Positions 1 through 9,028 of a stretch of DNA of 64,000 nucleotides are shown here, in pieces. Every line of letters begins with the position of its first letter. Position 1 is the stretch's first letter. Source of the stretch: Krasilnikovia cinnamomea (lineage in GTDB: Bacteria > Actinomycetota > Actinomycetes > Mycobacteriales > Micromonosporaceae); assembly GCF_004217545.1 (NCBI RefSeq), contig NZ_SHKY01000001.1:1426001-1490000 (forward strand), written 5' to 3'. Made by a program: the position numbers and the translations under genes. Below the pieces are notes generated by a model. It was not told where the DNA came from. It searched no databases and saw only the letters and a program-made list of their open reading frames with translations.

Positions 1-875
1 AGAAGGGCACCGCGTACTTCCTGTCCTCGAACGCGGCCGAGGAGGCCACCGGCACCGACGACTACGTCTCGGACAGCATCGTCACGTGGAGCCTCACCAA
101 CACCCGCTCACTCGACTCGCCCCGCCCCGCCGTGCGGCTGCACGACACCAGGGTCGGCGTGCGGGCGTACTCGCTGCCGCCGCTGGCCGACCAGAAGGCC
201 GGACCCGCGCCGCTGGCCGAATGCCTCAACACGCCCACCTGCGCCACCGTGCTGCTCGGCGCCCCCAACCCGGCCGCGCCCGAAACCCTGTCCCGGCTGG
301 ACAGCAACGACACCCGGATGCAACAGGTCACGTACACCGGCGGACGGCTGTACGGTGCGCTCGACACCGCCGTACGCGTCGGCGGGGCCATCAAGGCGGG
401 CATCGGCTGGTACATCGTGCGGCCCCGGTCGTCGGCCACGTCGGTCCACGCCAGCCTGTTCCGGCAGGGCCAGCTCGGGCTCGCCGGCAACCACCTCATC
501 TATCCCGCGATCGGGTTGACCGCCCAGGGTCACGGCGTCATCGCGTTCACGCTGACCGGCGCCGGGTACTACCCCTCCGCGGCGTACGCGGCCTTCGACG
601 GACGCTCCGGCGCCGGCGCGATCTACCTGGCCAAGGCGGGGGTGGGACCGCAGGACGGGTTCAGCGGCTACCGGGCCTTCGACGACCCGCCCCGGCCGCG
701 CTGGGGTGACTACGGCGCCACCGCCGTCGACGGGCACCGCATCTGGATCGCCAGCGAGTACATCGGCCAGCAGTGCACGCTGCCGCAGTACACCGCCGAC
801 CCGTTCGGCAGCTGCGGCGGCACCCGCACCGCCCTGGCCAACTGGGGCACCCGGATCAGCCTGATCAAGCCGTGA
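1..875 (+). CDS. C-terminal part of a large exported protein of unknown function (truncated by window start)
   Basis: An open frame runs without a stop from the first complete codon at base 3 to the TGA at 873-875, so the true start lies upstream. The visible 290 residues are rich in Gly, Ala, Thr and Tyr. They contain the phrases VTWSLTNT, IWIASEYI and a closing NWGTRISLIK. Paired cysteines (LAECLNTPTCATV; QQCTL with SCGG) suit an oxidised extracellular location. The alternation of short strands and turns resembles beta-propeller-like surface proteins, but I recognise no named family. Frames on the other strand and in the +2 frame are shadows. I am confident that it is coding and have no function to offer. 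Confidence 0.75.
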   Translation, partial: KGTAYFLSSNAAEEATGTDDYVSDSIVTWSLTNTRSLDSPRPAVRLHDTRVGVRAYSLPPLADQKAGPAPLAECLNTPTCATVLLGAPNPAAPETLSRLDSNDTRMQQVTYTGGRLYGALDTAVRVGGAIKAGIGWYIVRPRSSATSVHASLFRQGQLGLAGNHLIYPAIGLTAQGHGVIAFTLTGAGYYPSAAYAAFDGRSGAGAIYLAKAGVGPQDGFSGYRAFDDPPRPRWGDYGATAVDGHRIWIASEYIGQQCTLPQYTADPFGSCGGTRTALANWGTRISLIKP

Positions 876-898
876 GCGCCGCGCTCTAGGGTGGGCCC

Positions 899-1201
899 AT
901 GGTCGTCGTGTTCGATGCCGAGCTGTGGATCTGGGACGCCCGGCGCGCTGACAGCTGGACGTTCGTCAGCGTGCCGGGCGAGGAGTCCGAGGAGATCCGC
1001 GAGGTGAGCGCCGGGCCCCGTCGCGGCTTCGGGTCCGTACGGGTGCGGGTGACGGTCGGCGGCAGCACGTGGCGGACCTCGATCTTCCCGGACAGCGCGC
1101 GGGGGTGTTTCGTGCTGCCGATCAAGCGTGCGGTCCGCAAGGCCGAGGCGCTCGACGTCGGCGACGTCGCCACCGTGACCCTCGAACTCGTCGACCTATG
1201 A
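899..1201 (+). CDS. DUF1905 domain protein
   Basis: This 100-residue protein starts at an ATG shortly after a GGGTGGG stretch. The whole length fits the DUF1905 family: an opening FDAELWIWD, then a central RRGFGSVRVRVTVGG, TWRTSIFPD, and a closing VLPIKRAVRKAEALDVGD. DUF1905 proteins are small single-domain beta proteins without an established biochemical role. It is probably cytoplasmic, since there is no signal peptide. Its stop codon directly abuts the stop of the convergent radical SAM gene, so no terminator fits between them. Confidence 0.85.
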   Translation: MVVVFDAELWIWDARRADSWTFVSVPGEESEEIREVSAGPRRGFGSVRVRVTVGGSTWRTSIFPDSARGCFVLPIKRAVRKAEALDVGDVATVTLELVDL

Positions 1202-2533
1202 CTATCGCCCGCCCGCGTCGGTGACCGGCACGGTGGGCAGGATCGTCCGGCTGCGGCCGGGCCGCGGGTACGCCTGGGCGGCCGCCGCCAGCCGGGCCGC
1301 GTGGTCGCGCTGCTTCTGCCAGTGCCCGTACAGCGCGCCGCGCTGGGACAGCCGGTCCACCTCCCGAATCGTCGCCGGGTCGACGTCACCGGGGGGCGCG
1401 TCGCGCCACGGCGTGCCGGGCAGCGGCATGAACGTGTGGGCGTGGATGCGCGCCCCCAGCTCGGCCAGCTCGCGGGCCAGCCTCAGCGAGGCGTCGACAT
1501 CCCGCCGGTCCTCCCCCGGCATGCCGAAGATCATGTCCACATTGATCCCGAAGCCCTCGGCGACGCCGAGACGCACCGCGCGCCTGACCTCCTCCACCCC
1601 GTGCCCGCGCTTGGCGGCATCCAGTACACCGTCGGAGCCGGACTGCGCGCCCACGATGATGTTGGTGTTGGCGCAGTACCGCCGGACCAGCCGCAGCGCC
1701 GCACGGGACACATGCTCGGGGCGGATCTCGCTGGGGAACGACCCGAAGAACACCCGGCCGTCCGGGCCGATGCCCTCGCGGCAGCTCGCCAGCAGCTCCT
1801 CCACCGCCGCCAGGTTCGGCTCCTCGGTCTGGCTGCCGTAGGACAGCGCGGTCGGCGTGATGAACCGGACGTCGCGCAGGCCCCGCTCGCGCATCCGGTC
1901 CACGTGCCAGCGCACGTTCGCGATGCCCCGGTGCCGGAACTTCGCCGAGAACATGAACGGGGTCTGGCAGAAACGGCACGCGTACACGCAGCCGCGCGTA
2001 ATCTCCAGGGCGTTGAACCTGTCCCAGCGCAGGGAGAACCCGCGGAAGTCGTCGAGCGGGCGGCGCTGCGGGCGCCCGGTCCGCACGACGGCCCCGGTCT
2101 CGTCGCGGTAGACCAGACCCGGCACTTGCGCGTACGCACCAGCCGCGTCGACCAGGCGCAGCAGGATGGTCTCGCCCTCGCCCACCGCGGCCACGTCCCA
2201 GCCCGCGTCCAGGGTCTGCACGGGCTCCGCGGTCGCGTGCACCCCACCGGCGACATGTCGCACGCCCGGACCGTCCGCCAGCTTCCGGATCTCCGCCAGC
2301 TCCTGCGCGAGCCCCGCCGCGTCGGGCGAGTAGAACGACCAGAGGACGAGCACCCTGGCGCCCTCGGCCAGCGCGGTCTCGATGTGCTGCGCGGTGGACT
2401 CGGGCGTGTCTCCGAAGCGGACGTCGAACCGGGTGGTGGTCTTGTGCTCCTCCAACGCCCCCAACAGCACGTGGAAGCCGTACGTCACCGCCTTGCGATA
2501 CCGCAGCACCAGCACCAGGTCGAGACCACCCAT
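1202..2533 (-). CDS. B12-binding-domain-type radical SAM protein (TIGR04013-like)
   Basis: The 443-residue protein has an N-terminal cobalamin-binding-like Rossmann segment (about residues 1-130) opening MGGLDLVLVLRYRK and including VLVLWSFYSPDA. A radical SAM core follows. The cluster-binding motif is visible as ITRGCVYACRFCQTP (CxxxCxxC), and downstream are GAQSGSD and GFGINVDMIFGMPGED, typical of the SAM barrel. The family (B12-binding domain/radical SAM domain protein of the MJ_1487 type) is expected to bind a [4Fe-4S] cluster and cleave S-adenosylmethionine; its substrate is unknown. The HTFMPLPGTPW stretch near the C terminus is usual for this group. It stands alone, convergent with the DUF1905 gene and only 20 bp from the next minus-strand gene. 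Confidence 0.85.
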   Translation of the reverse strand: MGGLDLVLVLRYRKAVTYGFHVLLGALEEHKTTTRFDVRFGDTPESTAQHIETALAEGARVLVLWSFYSPDAAGLAQELAEIRKLADGPGVRHVAGGVHATAEPVQTLDAGWDVAAVGEGETILLRLVDAAGAYAQVPGLVYRDETGAVVRTGRPQRRPLDDFRGFSLRWDRFNALEITRGCVYACRFCQTPFMFSAKFRHRGIANVRWHVDRMRERGLRDVRFITPTALSYGSQTEEPNLAAVEELLASCREGIGPDGRVFFGSFPSEIRPEHVSRAALRLVRRYCANTNIIVGAQSGSDGVLDAAKRGHGVEEVRRAVRLGVAEGFGINVDMIFGMPGEDRRDVDASLRLARELAELGARIHAHTFMPLPGTPWRDAPPGDVDPATIREVDRLSQRGALYGHWQKQRDHAARLAAAAQAYPRPGRSRTILPTVPVTDAGGR

Positions 2534-2552
2534 GCGCCGATTCTGCCAGCAG

Positions 2553-3032
2553 TCAGCCGTCGAGGTAGGCGTCCCAGTCCGGCTCGGAATCCGATGGCGG
2601 CTCCGGGCCGGCTTCGAGCCGCCGGCCGATGTCGTCGGCCCACTGCAGCGCCCATCGTGAAAGCACCTCGATGTCCGACAGCCCCATCCCGTACGCCAGG
2701 AACGTCTCCTCGTCGCGCAGCTCTATGCTGCTGAGCCGCTCAGCCAGATCGTAGAGTCGGAACGTCGCCAGGAACCGACTTCCGAGGCTCTCGAGGCGCT
2801 CCCACGAGTACCCCGCCTCGTAGGCGGCGTACACATCGATGAAATCGCGGTGCAGAGCCCGGTCGTGTAGAGCGCGCAGCGGCATCGCCGCCGCGGTCGC
2901 GAAGTCGATGTCCCGCGACGGCCGAGATGTCAGTTGATGTGCGCTGATGGCATACCCACCCGCAAGCACGAGTCCCAGGTCCTCGCCAGCTTCGAAGCCG
3001 ATGCGTGCCAGCCTGAGGTGCAGCTCCTCCAC
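2553..3032 (-). CDS. Nucleotidyltransferase AbiEii/AbiGii-toxin-like protein
   Basis: About 159 residues from the GTG at 3032; the frame stays open to an ATG at 3122. The nucleotidyltransferase signature is visible near the start as LAGGYAISAHQL, then RPSRDIDFAT, which is the GG...DxD pattern of minimal nucleotidyltransferases such as AbiEii. The upstream gene ends with TGA at 3038-3040, so the GTG six bases further on is the simplest translationally coupled start, although no good ribosome site precedes it. The AbiEii family includes toxins of type IV toxin-antitoxin and abortive-infection systems, but many chromosomal members are uncharacterised. Together with the upstream gene it looks like a two-gene cassette. 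The toxin role is inference. Confidence 0.7.
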   Translation of the reverse strand: MEELHLRLARIGFEAGEDLGLVLAGGYAISAHQLTSRPSRDIDFATAAAMPLRALHDRALHRDFIDVYAAYEAGYSWERLESLGSRFLATFRLYDLAERLSSIELRDEETFLAYGMGLSDIEVLSRWALQWADDIGRRLEAGPEPPSDSEPDWDAYLDG

Positions 3033-3037
3033 GCGAC

Positions 3038-3376
3038 TCAGGCCACCGGCCGCAGTCCGGGAAGCCGGCGCTCCCACCGCTCGGTGATCTCGCGGGTGGT
3101 CAGCCGACGGATCTGTGGCCACGACTCGCGGAGCAGATCCGGATGCATGAAGGCGGCGGCGTCAGTGCGCTGCCCGCAGTCGAGCAGGATCGAGTAGAGC
3201 GTCAACCGCTGCCGGGGATTCGACACGTCGAAGGTATCGGGCCCGGACCAGGCCAGACGGTCCGGAAGCCGCACTGGTCCGGCGTCAGGTCCATGCAGTT
3301 CTCCCCAGGCATGCGGGATGCGCGAATCCACGCCGTCGTACCGGGAGGGCAGGTCCGACACGTCCATGCCGAGCAT
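3038..3376 (-). CDS. Small conserved partner protein upstream of an AbiEii-like nucleotidyltransferase
   Basis: About 112 residues starting at the ATG at 3376, which has GGAG nine bases upstream; ATGs at 3391 and 3367 are alternatives. Visible phrases are LPDRLAWSGPDTFDVS, NPRQRLTLYSILLD and a C-terminal IRRLTTREITERWERRLP. From memory, actinobacterial AbiEii-like genes are often preceded by a protein with this LPDRLAWSGP...RLTLY pattern, which suggests a co-inherited antitoxin or regulator. No DNA-binding motif is obvious. It is co-directional with the nucleotidyltransferase gene and nearly overlaps it. Confidence 0.6.
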   Translation of the reverse strand: MLGMDVSDLPSRYDGVDSRIPHAWGELHGPDAGPVRLPDRLAWSGPDTFDVSNPRQRLTLYSILLDCGQRTDAAAFMHPDLLRESWPQIRRLTTREITERWERRLPGLRPVA

Positions 3377-3424
3377 TATGCCGCGCTCCATGAGCCTGAT
3401 GGGGTCACGCTGTGGCTGACAACA

Positions 3425-3458
3425 GCGGAGGCCGGACCTCGGAAAGTCCGGCCTCCGC
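3425..3458 (-). terminator. Hairpin downstream of the chemoreceptor gene
   Basis: A perfect 13-bp inverted repeat (GCGGAGGCCGGAC at 3425-3437 with its complement at 3446-3458) encloses an 8-base loop. It lies 26 bp past the stop of the minus-strand chemoreceptor gene and before the next minus-strand gene. There is no strong T-run, as is common for high-GC actinobacterial terminators. Confidence 0.7.
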
Positions 3459-3483
3459 CGTATCAGCCCACTCGGTGTCGAGA

Positions 3484-5142
3484 TCAGGTCAGCTGGAAGC
3501 GGGAGACGATGGCCCGCAGTTCCGCGCCCATGCGGGCGAGGTTCGCCGCCGACTGCTGGGAGTGACTGACACCCGTCGTCGTGATCTCCGCGGCCTGCGC
3601 CACGGACGCGATCGTGGTGGCGATCTCCCGGCTGCTCTCGGCGGCCTCGGTGACGTTGCGACCCATCTCGCCCGTGGTCGCGGTCTGCTCCTCGACCGCG
3701 GCGGCGATCAGCGTCTGGTACTCGCTGATCCGGTCAATGATCCCGGCGATCTGCTCGATCGCCTTCACCGCGCTCAACGTGTCGGCCTGGATGGCCTCCA
3801 CCCGCTGTGAGATGTCCTCGGTCGCCTTCGCGGTCTCCTGGGCCAGGTCCTTGACCTCGCTGGCGACGACGGCGAAGCCCTTGCCGGCCTCACCCGCGCG
3901 GGCCGCCTCGATGGTGGCGTTGAGCGCCAGCAGGTTGGTCTGCTCCGCGATCGCGGTGATCAGCTTGACCACGTTGCCGACCTCCGCCGAGGAGGTGCCG
4001 AGCTTGCCGACGGTCTCGTTGGTCGCCTGGGCGACGCTGACGGCCTCGGCGGCGACCGCGGCGGCCTCGCCGGCGTTCTGCGCGATCTCCCGGATCGACG
4101 CGCCCATCTCATCGCTGCCGATCGCCACGGTGTCGACGTTCGCCGACACCTGTGCGGCCGCCCGCGTCACTTCGCGGGCCTGCGCGCTGGTCTCGTCGGC
4201 GGACGAGGCGATCTGCTCGGAGACCTGGGACAGGTCGTCGGAGGCGACGGCGAGGGAGTCGGCGTGGCCGGAAAGCGCGCCGACCGTACCGCGCAGCGAT
4301 TCGACCGTCTCGTTCAGCGCGTCCCCGAGCTGACCCAGCTGGTCCTTGCGCTTGATGTTGACCCTGGCGGTGAGGTCGCCCTTGGCGAGCTTGCCGAGCG
4401 CGCCGACGACGATCGACAGCGGCCGGACGACCGACCGGGTGACCAGGACGCTCAGCACTGCCGCCAGGGCGAGCGCGATGAGCAGCGCACCGCCGAGGGT
4501 GAACTGGCCGAGGCGCTGGGACTTCTGGCTTGCCTTGCGGGCCGCTTCCTGCCGCTTGTCGACGGACTTCTTGAGCGCGGTCACCACCTCGTCGATGGTG
4601 CCGAGCGAGTCGGCCGCCGGGCCGTCGTTGATGGCGTCCATCGCCTTCTTCTTGCCCGCGGCGCTGTCGTCACTCAGCCACTTCATGACCTTCTCGTCCC
4701 AGACGAAGAAGTCGTCCCAGGCGGTGGAGAGCTTGGCGTACAGCGCCCGCTCCTCCGGGGTCATGTCCTCGAGGTGCGCTTCCTTGAAGCTCTTGTACAG
4801 CTCTTCCTTGGCGTACAGCTCCTCGGTACGGTTGAAGCTGTCCTCGCTGAGGGCGAACTCCGCGCCGTACGCGGCGACGTCTGCGACGACCAGACCCTGC
4901 CACCCGGAGATGTCCGCCATCTGGTACTGGGCGAACGTCACGTCCCGGCGGACGAGCTCCAGCTTGGTGAGCTGCTCCTGAGCATGCTGCTGGCGGGACA
5001 TGCCCCACCAGCCCGCCCCGGCGGCGACGATCATCAGCACAACGAGTACCGAGAATGCACCGCCGAGCCGCATACCTACACTCGATCGACCGAACCGCAC
5101 GGCTAATCCTCCCGGCACCCTGGACTTGACTGCCTCCTTCAT
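3484..5142 (-). CDS. Methyl-accepting chemotaxis protein
   Basis: From the ATG at 5142 this is a 552-residue chemoreceptor. The frame continues upstream to 5211, but that extension would overlap the divergent gene at 5190. A first membrane helix lies near residues 28-47 ([20 protein letters not shown]). A largely helical extracytoplasmic sensor of about 165 residues follows, rich in Glu and Lys and resembling a four-helix bundle. A second helix then appears ([20 protein letters not shown]). A HAMP segment ([22 protein letters not shown]) and a long cytoplasmic signalling coiled coil follow. The conserved hairpin tip is visible as [20 protein letters not shown] with [16 protein letters not shown]. 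It should control a CheA kinase through CheW. No che genes are nearby and the ligand cannot be told. Confidence 0.93.
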   Translation of the reverse strand: MKEAVKSRVPGGLAVRFGRSSVGMRLGGAFSVLVVLMIVAAGAGWWGMSRQQHAQEQLTKLELVRRDVTFAQYQMADISGWQGLVVADVAAYGAEFALSEDSFNRTEELYAKEELYKSFKEAHLEDMTPEERALYAKLSTAWDDFFVWDEKVMKWLSDDSAAGKKKAMDAINDGPAADSLGTIDEVVTALKKSVDKRQEAARKASQKSQRLGQFTLGGALLIALALAAVLSVLVTRSVVRPLSIVVGALGKLAKGDLTARVNIKRKDQLGQLGDALNETVESLRGTVGALSGHADSLAVASDDLSQVSEQIASSADETSAQAREVTRAAAQVSANVDTVAIGSDEMGASIREIAQNAGEAAAVAAEAVSVAQATNETVGKLGTSSAEVGNVVKLITAIAEQTNLLALNATIEAARAGEAGKGFAVVASEVKDLAQETAKATEDISQRVEAIQADTLSAVKAIEQIAGIIDRISEYQTLIAAAVEEQTATTGEMGRNVTEAAESSREIATTIASVAQAAEITTTGVSHSQQSAANLARMGAELRAIVSRFQLT

Positions 5143-5189
5143 CGGCCGGGCTTCGCCCAGACCTAAGACTTGAGGGAGAATCGACGACC

Positions 5190-6443
5190 GTGAGCGATGA
5201 CACCCCGACACGCGTTCGAGAACTCGACATCGTCGTCTACGGCGCCACCGGCTTCGTCGGAGCGCTGACTGCGGAACACCTGGCCGCCTACGCCCCGGCC
5301 GGTACCAGGATCGGACTGGCCGGCCGCTCGGAGCGGCGGCTCGCGGCGGTCCGCGACCGGCTGGGCGTGGACTGGCCGCTGCTGGTCGCGGACGCGGACG
5401 ACACCCCCGCCCTGGAGCGGCTCGCCGCGACCACCCATGTGATGCTCACCACAGCAGGGCCCTATGCCAAGTACGGCCGCAAGCTCGCCCGCGCCTGCGC
5501 CGCCGCCGGCACCGACTACGTCGACCTCACCGGCGAGGTGCTGTTCGTCCGGGACAGCATCGACGAGAACCACGAGCTGGCGAGCTCGACGGGCGCCCGC
5601 ATCGTGCACTCGTGCGGCTTCGACTCGATCCCGTCCGACCTCGGCGTGCACGTGCTGCACGAGCAGGTACGCGCCGACGGCGCCGGGGAGCTGACCGACA
5701 CCACCCTCGTGGTCACCCGCCTGCGCGGCGGGGTCAGCGGCGGCACCATCGACTCCCTGCGCCACCAGCTGGACCAGGTGCGCCGGGACCGCAAGCTGCG
5801 CCGGCTGGCCGCCAGCCCGTACTCGCTGAGCCCCGACCGGGCCCGCGAACCCGACCTGGGGCGCCAGCACGACCTGGTCAGTCTGCGCGGCCCCGAGGTG
5901 GCGCCGGGCCTGCGGGGCAGCCTGGCCCCGTTCGTCATGGCGCCCTACAACACGCGGGTGGTGCGGCGCAGCAACGCCCTGCGCGACTGGGAATACGGCC
6001 GCCGGCTGCGCTACCGGGAGGTGATGAGCGTCGGCACCTCACGGCTGACGCCGGTGCTGGCGGCGGGCACGAAGGTGGGGCTGGCCGCACTCGTGGTCGG
6101 GCTGTCCGTGCCCCCCACCCGCTTCGTCCTGGACCGGGTGCTGCCCAAGCCCGGCGAAGGACCGGACGAGCAGACCCGACGTACGGGGCATTTCACGGTC
6201 GATCTGTTCACCACGACGACCAGCGGCGCCCGCTACACCGCCCGGGTCAAGGCCAAGGGCGACCCCGGGTACGCGGCGACCGCCCTCATGATCGGGGAGT
6301 CGGCGCTCGCGTTGGCGCTGGACCGCCACGACCTGCCCGCGACGCCGGGCGGCGTGCTTACCCCGGCCACCGGCATCGGCGACGCGCTGGTGCGGCGGCT
6401 GCGGGCGGCGGGCATGGAGCTGTCGGCCCAGCCCGCCACCTGA
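5190..6443 (+). CDS. Saccharopine dehydrogenase-like / trans-acting enoyl reductase family protein
   Basis: The 417-residue protein starts at a GTG with GAGGGAGA ten bases upstream. The N-terminal Rossmann fold is clear: [14 protein letters not shown] carries the GxxGxxG nucleotide-binding motif at residues 18-24, followed by GLAGRSERR. The middle has [15 protein letters not shown], a hallmark of the saccharopine-dehydrogenase-like trans-acting enoyl reductase group. In mycobacteria one member, Rv2953, acts in trans on polyketide intermediates of phthiocerol and phenolphthiocerol lipids. No polyketide genes are in this window, so a role in reducing a lipid precursor is inference. A hydrophobic stretch near residues 285-310 suggests membrane association. 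It is transcribed divergently from the chemoreceptor gene. Confidence 0.85.
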   Translation: MSDDTPTRVRELDIVVYGATGFVGALTAEHLAAYAPAGTRIGLAGRSERRLAAVRDRLGVDWPLLVADADDTPALERLAATTHVMLTTAGPYAKYGRKLARACAAAGTDYVDLTGEVLFVRDSIDENHELASSTGARIVHSCGFDSIPSDLGVHVLHEQVRADGAGELTDTTLVVTRLRGGVSGGTIDSLRHQLDQVRRDRKLRRLAASPYSLSPDRAREPDLGRQHDLVSLRGPEVAPGLRGSLAPFVMAPYNTRVVRRSNALRDWEYGRRLRYREVMSVGTSRLTPVLAAGTKVGLAALVVGLSVPPTRFVLDRVLPKPGEGPDEQTRRTGHFTVDLFTTTTSGARYTARVKAKGDPGYAATALMIGESALALALDRHDLPATPGGVLTPATGIGDALVRRLRAAGMELSAQPAT

Positions 6444-6452
6444 GCCGTACGG

Positions 6453-6890
6453 TCAGCGCCGCTCGCCGGTGATGTAGCCGGTCAGTTCGGAACGCTCGGT
6501 CTCCAGCTCGTCGATCCGCTTCTTCACCACGTCGCCGATGCTGACGATGCCGCGCAGCGAGCCGTCCACCACGACCGGCACGTGCCGGAAGCGGCGCTCC
6601 GTCATCATGCGCTCGACCTCGTCGAGCTGGGCGTCCGGCGCGATCGTGTGCACGTCGGCGGTCAGAATGGCCGTCACCGGCTCGGCGAGCACTGCGGAGC
6701 CTCGAGCGGCCAGGGCCCGGACGATGTCGCGCTCGCTGACGATGCCCTCGACCGTGGAACCTTCACGGGACACGACGACGGCGCCGATCCTGTTCTCGGC
6801 GAGTACCGCCAGCAGCCGTGCCACATGTGTTTCCGGGGGGACGGTGACAACCTTGTCGCCCTTGGCCCGAAGTACGTCGCTGATGCGCAT
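6453..6890 (-). CDS. CBS-domain pair protein
   Basis: This 145-residue protein is made of two tandem CBS domains forming one Bateman module. The first holds VVSREGSTVEGIVSERDIVRAL and the second HVPVVVDGSLRGIVSIGDVV. The ATG at 6890 has a strong GGAGGG ribosome site six bases upstream. Stand-alone CBS pairs bind adenine nucleotides and act as energy or ligand sensors for partner proteins; the ligand here is not visible. The C terminus is a charged helix. It ends ten bp from the convergent reductase gene and appears to be monocistronic. Confidence 0.9.
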   Translation of the reverse strand: MRISDVLRAKGDKVVTVPPETHVARLLAVLAENRIGAVVVSREGSTVEGIVSERDIVRALAARGSAVLAEPVTAILTADVHTIAPDAQLDEVERMMTERRFRHVPVVVDGSLRGIVSIGDVVKKRIDELETERSELTGYITGERR

Positions 6891-7080
6891 GTTCCCTCCA
6901 AAGATCCCGCGCTGGACCCGCCGAAGTGGACGCTCACCAGCCTAGGGCTCTTGGGCCCCGCTGGTCACAGTTTCCCGCACAGCCTCTGGAACGTGTCCGC
7001 TCCGCGGCCACTCGCCCGACATTCGGAATATGAATACAATTGATCACATAACGGACTTAACGCTCGAATAGGGAAAAACA

Positions 7081-7114
7081 GAACAGCCGACCCGGCGTCC
7101 CGGGTCGGCTGTTC
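7081..7114 (-). terminator. Intrinsic terminator of the LALTG repeat-protein gene
   Basis: A perfect 15-bp stem (GAACAGCCGACCCGG and its complement) has a 4-base loop. Read on the minus strand it is followed by TGTTTTT, giving a textbook factor-independent terminator 16 bp after the stop of the gene ending at 7130. Confidence 0.85.
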
Positions 7115-7129
7115 ACTACTTCCGTGCTC

Positions 7130-9028
7130 CTACCGCCAGCCGGACTCCGCGGCCCGGCGGCGGCGTACCGATCCAGCGATGGCGAAGCCGGCCAGCAGCA
7201 GCACCACCCCGACGCCCACGAGCGCCATCGTGTTCGCGCCGGTGAGCGCCAGCTTGTTGCCGGCGGTGGGCGCGGCCACCTGCTGATCGGCCTGCGCGAC
7301 GGGCTGGGCGTCGGGCGCGGCCTCCGGGTCCAGTGCCGGGTCGAGCTCGACGTCGGCGGCGGGTGTGGTCTTGTCGCTGCGCGCCTCGACCTCCTCCGCC
7401 GTGTCCGAGTCCGTGGTCGCGGTCCGCTTCTTCGTCACGGTCGGCTCCGGGACCGCCTTCTCCTTGCCGCCCTGATCCCCAGCGCTGTCGGAGTCGGCCT
7501 GCGCGGCGTCATCGGACTTGGTGTCGCTGGTCACGGTGGGCTTGCGGGTCGGGGCGGTGGTCGGCGGGTTGGTCCGGACGATGACGCCCTTGGTGCTCAC
7601 GCCACCGTTGGTGCCCTGCTGCTGGCCGCCGTTGTTGTTGCCGCCCTGCTGGCCGCCGTTGTCGTTGCCGCCCTGCTGGCCGCCGTTGTCGTTGCCGCCC
7701 TGCTGGCCGCCGTTGTTGTTGCCCTGCTGGCCGCCGTTGTCGTTGCCACCCTGCTGGCCGCCGTTGTCGTTGCCGCCCTGCTGGCCGCCGTTGTTGTTCC
7801 CGCCCTGCTGGCCACCGTTGTCGTTCCCACCCTGCTGGCCGCCGTTGTCGTTCCCACCCTGCTGGCCGCCGTTGTTGTTCCCACCCTGCTGGCCGCCGTT
7901 GTTGTTCCCGCCCTGCTGGCCGCCGTTGTTGTTCCCGGCGACCTGGATGCGGACCGCGTCGAGAGCGGGGGTCTGGTTGGCGCGCTCCATCATCGGGATC
8001 CGGTGCGAACCGTCACCAGCCCACGACGCACACTGCGCGATACCCTCCTGCGGCAACCCCGGCACGTTGATCGTCACCGTGTCGGCACCACGACCACCCT
8101 GCTTGTCCTCGGTCGCCACGAAGAACGCCGGCACCGGCTCCGGGGCCGGAGCGGCATCGGTGGTCTGCAGCATCCGGCAGGCCGTGTGGAAGTGACCCCG
8201 CACGATGCCACCCTGCAGCACCGAACTCTCCACGTAGTACCCACCCTGACCCGCCGCCAGGAACCGGTCCCGGATCAGGTTCCGCGTCGACACCTTCAAG
8301 CTGAACGCCTGACCCGCCGCCACCTGTCGAGGCGCCTCCACGATCAACAACGACGGGTTGTTCGCCGCCGCACCCACCTCACCGAACTCCGTCGACACAC
8401 ACCGGTCACCCTTCTGGAAACCGTCATGCGGCTGAAGCTGGGTGTTCTCGCAGGAGTTCGTCAACACGCCCAGACCCGCACCCGGAGGCGGATTCTGACC
8501 ATTGTTGTTGTTCCCACCATTGTTGTTGCCGCCCTGCTGCTGGCCACCGTTCTGGCCGCCCTGCTGCTGGCCACCGTTCTGGCCGCCCTGCTGCTGGCCG
8601 CCCTGCTGCTGGCCGCCCTGCTGCTGGCCGCCCTGCTGACCGTTCTGACCCTGCTGGCCGCTCTGCTGCTGGTCGTCGCCGTCGTTGTTCGCGACGTTGC
8701 GCATCACCCAGTCGCGGCAGCGGTCCCGCATCTCCGCGGCGGACGGCACGTCACCGGCGCCGTCGTCGGCATGCTGGGTCACCTGCCCCTTGTTCGTGGT
8801 CCAGGTACCCTGCCTGGTCTCCGTGGACAGCTTCGTGGACCTCGGCGCCTGGATGTTGTCGCAGGCGGACAGGGCACGCTGGGTCGAGCGCTTGGTGCTC
8901 GCGTCGGAGACCTGGGTGACGGTGACGATGCCGCCGAAGGCCACGAGCGTGGCCGCCGCGGCGACGAGACGACGCCGTCCGGTGAACCACTTCGACCACG
9001 ACGATTCGCGCCTGTAACGCCTTCGCAT
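7130..9028 (-). CDS. Secreted Gln/Asn/Gly-rich repeat protein with LALTG sortase anchor
   Basis: 632 residues from an ATG preceded by AGAAGAGG. Order: a basic N terminus and one signal or membrane helix (residues 21-38); a conserved N-terminal module with WSKWF and RDRCRDWVM; a GGQQQ block; a roughly 190-residue core with four cysteines (NSCEN, GDRCV, TACRM, AQCAS); a second block of about a dozen nine-residue units of the NNNGGQQGG type; an acidic Thr/Lys/Asp linker. It ends in LALTG (593-597), a hydrophobic helix and RRRR. That ending is a class E-like sortase signal, so the protein should be covalently attached to the cell wall. The core's function is unknown. A paralogue at 40777-42213 has the same N-terminal module and core but no anchor. 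The low-complexity blocks are prion-like in composition, which suggests a surface matrix or adhesive role (inference). Confidence 0.85.
   Translation of the reverse strand: MRRRYRRESSWSKWFTGRRRLVAAAATLVAFGGIVTVTQVSDASTKRSTQRALSACDNIQAPRSTKLSTETRQGTWTTNKGQVTQHADDGAGDVPSAAEMRDRCRDWVMRNVANNDGDDQQQSGQQGQNGQQGGQQQGGQQQGGQQQGGQNGGQQQGGQNGGQQQGGNNNGGNNNNGQNPPPGAGLGVLTNSCENTQLQPHDGFQKGDRCVSTEFGEVGAAANNPSLLIVEAPRQVAAGQAFSLKVSTRNLIRDRFLAAGQGGYYVESSVLQGGIVRGHFHTACRMLQTTDAAPAPEPVPAFFVATEDKQGGRGADTVTINVPGLPQEGIAQCASWAGDGSHRIPMMERANQTPALDAVRIQVAGNNNGGQQGGNNNGGQQGGNNNGGQQGGNDNGGQQGGNDNGGQQGGNNNGGQQGGNDNGGQQGGNDNGGQQGNNNGGQQGGNDNGGQQGGNDNGGQQGGNNNGGQQQGTNGGVSTKGVIVRTNPPTTAPTRKPTVTSDTKSDDAAQADSDSAGDQGGKEKAVPEPTVTKKRTATTDSDTAEEVEARSDKTTPAADVELDPALDPEAAPDAQPVAQADQQVAAPTAGNKLALTGANTMALVGVGVVLLLAGFAIAGSVRRRRAAESGWR
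7615..7936 (-). repeat. 27-bp tandem repeats encoding NNNGGQQGG-type units
   Basis: On the plus strand the unit reads roughly CTGCTGGCCGCCGTTG followed by TTGTTGCCGCC. It recurs about a dozen times, with one unit shortened by a codon and several differing at one or two bases. It lies wholly in frame within the LALTG protein gene. Copy number is likely to change by slippage or recombination. Confidence 0.85.
7937..8528 (-). repeat. 592-bp core, copy 1 (near-identical to 40957-41548)
   Basis: This segment aligns without gaps to 40957-41548 in the same orientation, with about two dozen mismatches by eye. Long stretches are identical, synonymous positions included. It encodes the four-cysteine core of the LALTG protein. 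Confidence 0.85.
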
